Positions 6,698 to 7,233 of a stretch of DNA of 7,233 nucleotides are shown one piece after another. This DNA is from an uncultured Lachnospiraceae bacterium (GTDB lineage Bacteria; Bacillota; Clostridia; Lachnospirales; Lachnospiraceae): NCBI GenBank assembly GCA_902797785.1, contig CADBUD010000188.1:1-7233 (forward strand). The letters are read 5' to 3'. Numbering within the stretch: the stretch's first letter is position 1; every line of letters begins with the position of its first letter. The position numbers were made by a program, and so were the translations under genes. Under the pieces are notes generated by a model, which saw only the letters and a program-made list of their open reading frames with translations, did not search any database and had not been told where the DNA came from.

Positions 6698-7037
6698 GCT
6701 TTTTTATTCCTTCAATCACCTGCTCGTGCGCCTCTTTCACGGACAGATAGAGCTCTTTGATTTTTCCGTATGAATTTGCCCTCAGCTCCTCCGTCATGGC
6801 TGAGGAAGCATCTGCCAGCCTGTCAAATCCCAGGTTCATCGCCATGCCTTTTAAGGTGTGAGCGGCGGTAAATGCCTGCTCGTAATCCTCCTTTTCAACA
6901 CTCTCTGTCAAAAGATCGAAATTTTTATCCTCCGCATATTTTTTTACCAGCCTTGGCAAAAGCTTTTCCGGCAGTCTTGCCGTCAGCTTTTCATAATCTG
7001 ATCCGATTTCCTGATACATTTCTTTTATTGTCATCAT
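6693..7037 (-). CDS. HPt domain phosphotransfer protein
   Basis: A 114-residue cytoplasmic protein consisting of one histidine phosphotransfer domain. The phosphorylated residue is His60 in AAHTLKGMAMNLG; the His-x-x-Lys-Gly signature and the following helix (LADASSAMTEELRAN) are typical. It should accept phosphate from a receiver of the adjacent hybrid kinase and pass it to another receiver. The open frame extends to an ATG at 7055, but the AAGGAG site lies inside that extension, so the start is the ATG at 7037 (spacing 7) or the adjacent ATG at 7034. The first residues are then MMTIKEMYQEIG, as seen in small HPt proteins of Lachnospiraceae. It is first in the operon, 68 bases before the kinase gene; no transmembrane segment or other domain is present. 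Stand-alone HPt proteins are often paired with hybrid kinases lacking an HPt of their own, as here. Confidence 0.9.
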   Translation of the reverse strand: MMTIKEMYQEIGSDYEKLTARLPEKLLPRLVKKYAEDKNFDLLTESVEKEDYEQAFTAAHTLKGMAMNLGFDRLADASSAMTEELRANSYGKIKELYLSVKEAHEQVIEGIKKL

Positions 7038-7044
7038 ATTTTTT

Positions 7045-7050
7045 CTCCTT
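7045..7050 (-). promoter_or_regulatory. Ribosome binding site of the HPt gene
   Basis: AAGGAG on the minus strand, 7 bases before the ATG at 7037. It lies downstream of the ATG at 7055 and so excludes that longer start. Confidence 0.75.
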
Positions 7051-7115
7051 TTCATTTTGCTGCTATCTTATTTATGATTCAGCGGTCAAAAGTCATCCTC
7101 CACCGTAAGGAACTG

Positions 7116-7154
7116 TGTGAAAATAAGGTTACTATTCACAGCTCGACTGTGAAT
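7116..7154 (-). repeat. Overlapping hairpin arms upstream of the HPt gene
   Basis: The arms ATTCACAG (7134-7141) and CTGTGAAT (7147-7154) form a perfect 8-bp stem with a 5-base loop. A third arm, TGTGAA (7116-7121), can pair with TTCACA (7135-7140) instead, across 13 bases. The middle arm can thus join only one partner at a time. No T-run follows either stem. This could be an operator with repeated half-sites, a leader RNA switch, or part of an interspersed intergenic repeat. Confidence 0.5.
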
Positions 7155-7233
7155 CAATGTCATTTACTTTAGCGGATTTTCGATAAAAATCGGAAATCTA
7201 CTTTTTTCTACCCCTAACAAAAAAATATAAAAA

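Larger units (their letters stand above)
7038..7233. other. Non-coding region upstream of the phosphorelay operon
   Basis: These 196 bases contain no convincing gene on either strand. They hold the HPt ribosome site, the overlapping hairpin arms at 7116-7154 and a short inverted repeat GATTTT/AAAATC (7175-7180, 7186-7191). The operon promoter should lie here, but I find only a weak minus-strand candidate: TTGATT (about 7152-7157), 17 bases, then a poor -10 (TAGTAA, about 7129-7134), whose spacer would contain most of the hairpin. The right edge is very A/T-rich. Confidence 0.4.

Noticed and set aside
7038..7055. Longer HPt start at 7055
   Set aside because: The AAGGAG ribosome site (7045-7050) lies inside this extension, so translation should start at 7037 or 7034.
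7175..7191. GATTTT/AAAATC inverted repeat
   Set aside because: Only 6 AT-rich pairs near an A/T-rich edge; expected by chance and without a clear partner signal.
1..7233. CRISPR arrays, tRNA or rRNA genes, insertion sequences, attachment sites
   Set aside because: No regularly spaced repeats, cloverleaf or rRNA-like stretches, transposase or integrase frames, or flanking terminal repeats were seen.

Overview
The window looks like a chromosomal segment from an anaerobic Gram-positive Clostridia, most likely Lachnospiraceae. This is inferred from the moderately low GC, the strong purine-rich Shine-Dalgarno sites, the small stand-alone HPt protein next to a dCache hybrid kinase with two receiver domains, and the lysine-rich secreted Fn3-like protein. 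No database was searched, so the taxonomy is inference.

Left part (1-2138): a DUF1015-family gene runs leftward off the window (C-terminus missing). It is divergent from a rightward RluA/RluD-family 23S-type pseudouridine synthase gene. The 258-base gap between them holds two back-to-back sigma-A promoters, both with an extended -10.

Right part (2133-7233, all minus strand): a compact four-gene cluster reads from right to left. In order it encodes an HPt phosphotransfer protein, an 872-residue membrane hybrid histidine kinase (dCache sensor, HisKA, HATPase, two REC domains), a secreted NodB-fold protein with three tandem MBG/YDG-like repeats, and a small secreted Fn3-like protein. Spacings after the first gap are 5 bases and then a 4-base ATGA overlap. 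A strong intrinsic terminator for this cluster lies inside the 3' end of the convergent pseudouridine synthase gene, and the two coding regions overlap tail to tail by 6 bases.

How it may work: the kinase senses something outside the membrane and passes phosphate through its receivers and the HPt protein. No DNA-binding output regulator is visible, so the output may lie upstream or elsewhere. The two secreted products are translationally coupled to the kinase. The NodB-like protein has lost key catalytic residues, so it may be a binding or sensing pseudoenzyme for cell-wall or glycan ligands. This coupling of a complete phosphorelay to a degenerate NodB protein and an Fn3-like protein is the most interesting system in the window. 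The 196 bases upstream of the HPt gene contain no gene but hold overlapping, mutually exclusive hairpin arms.
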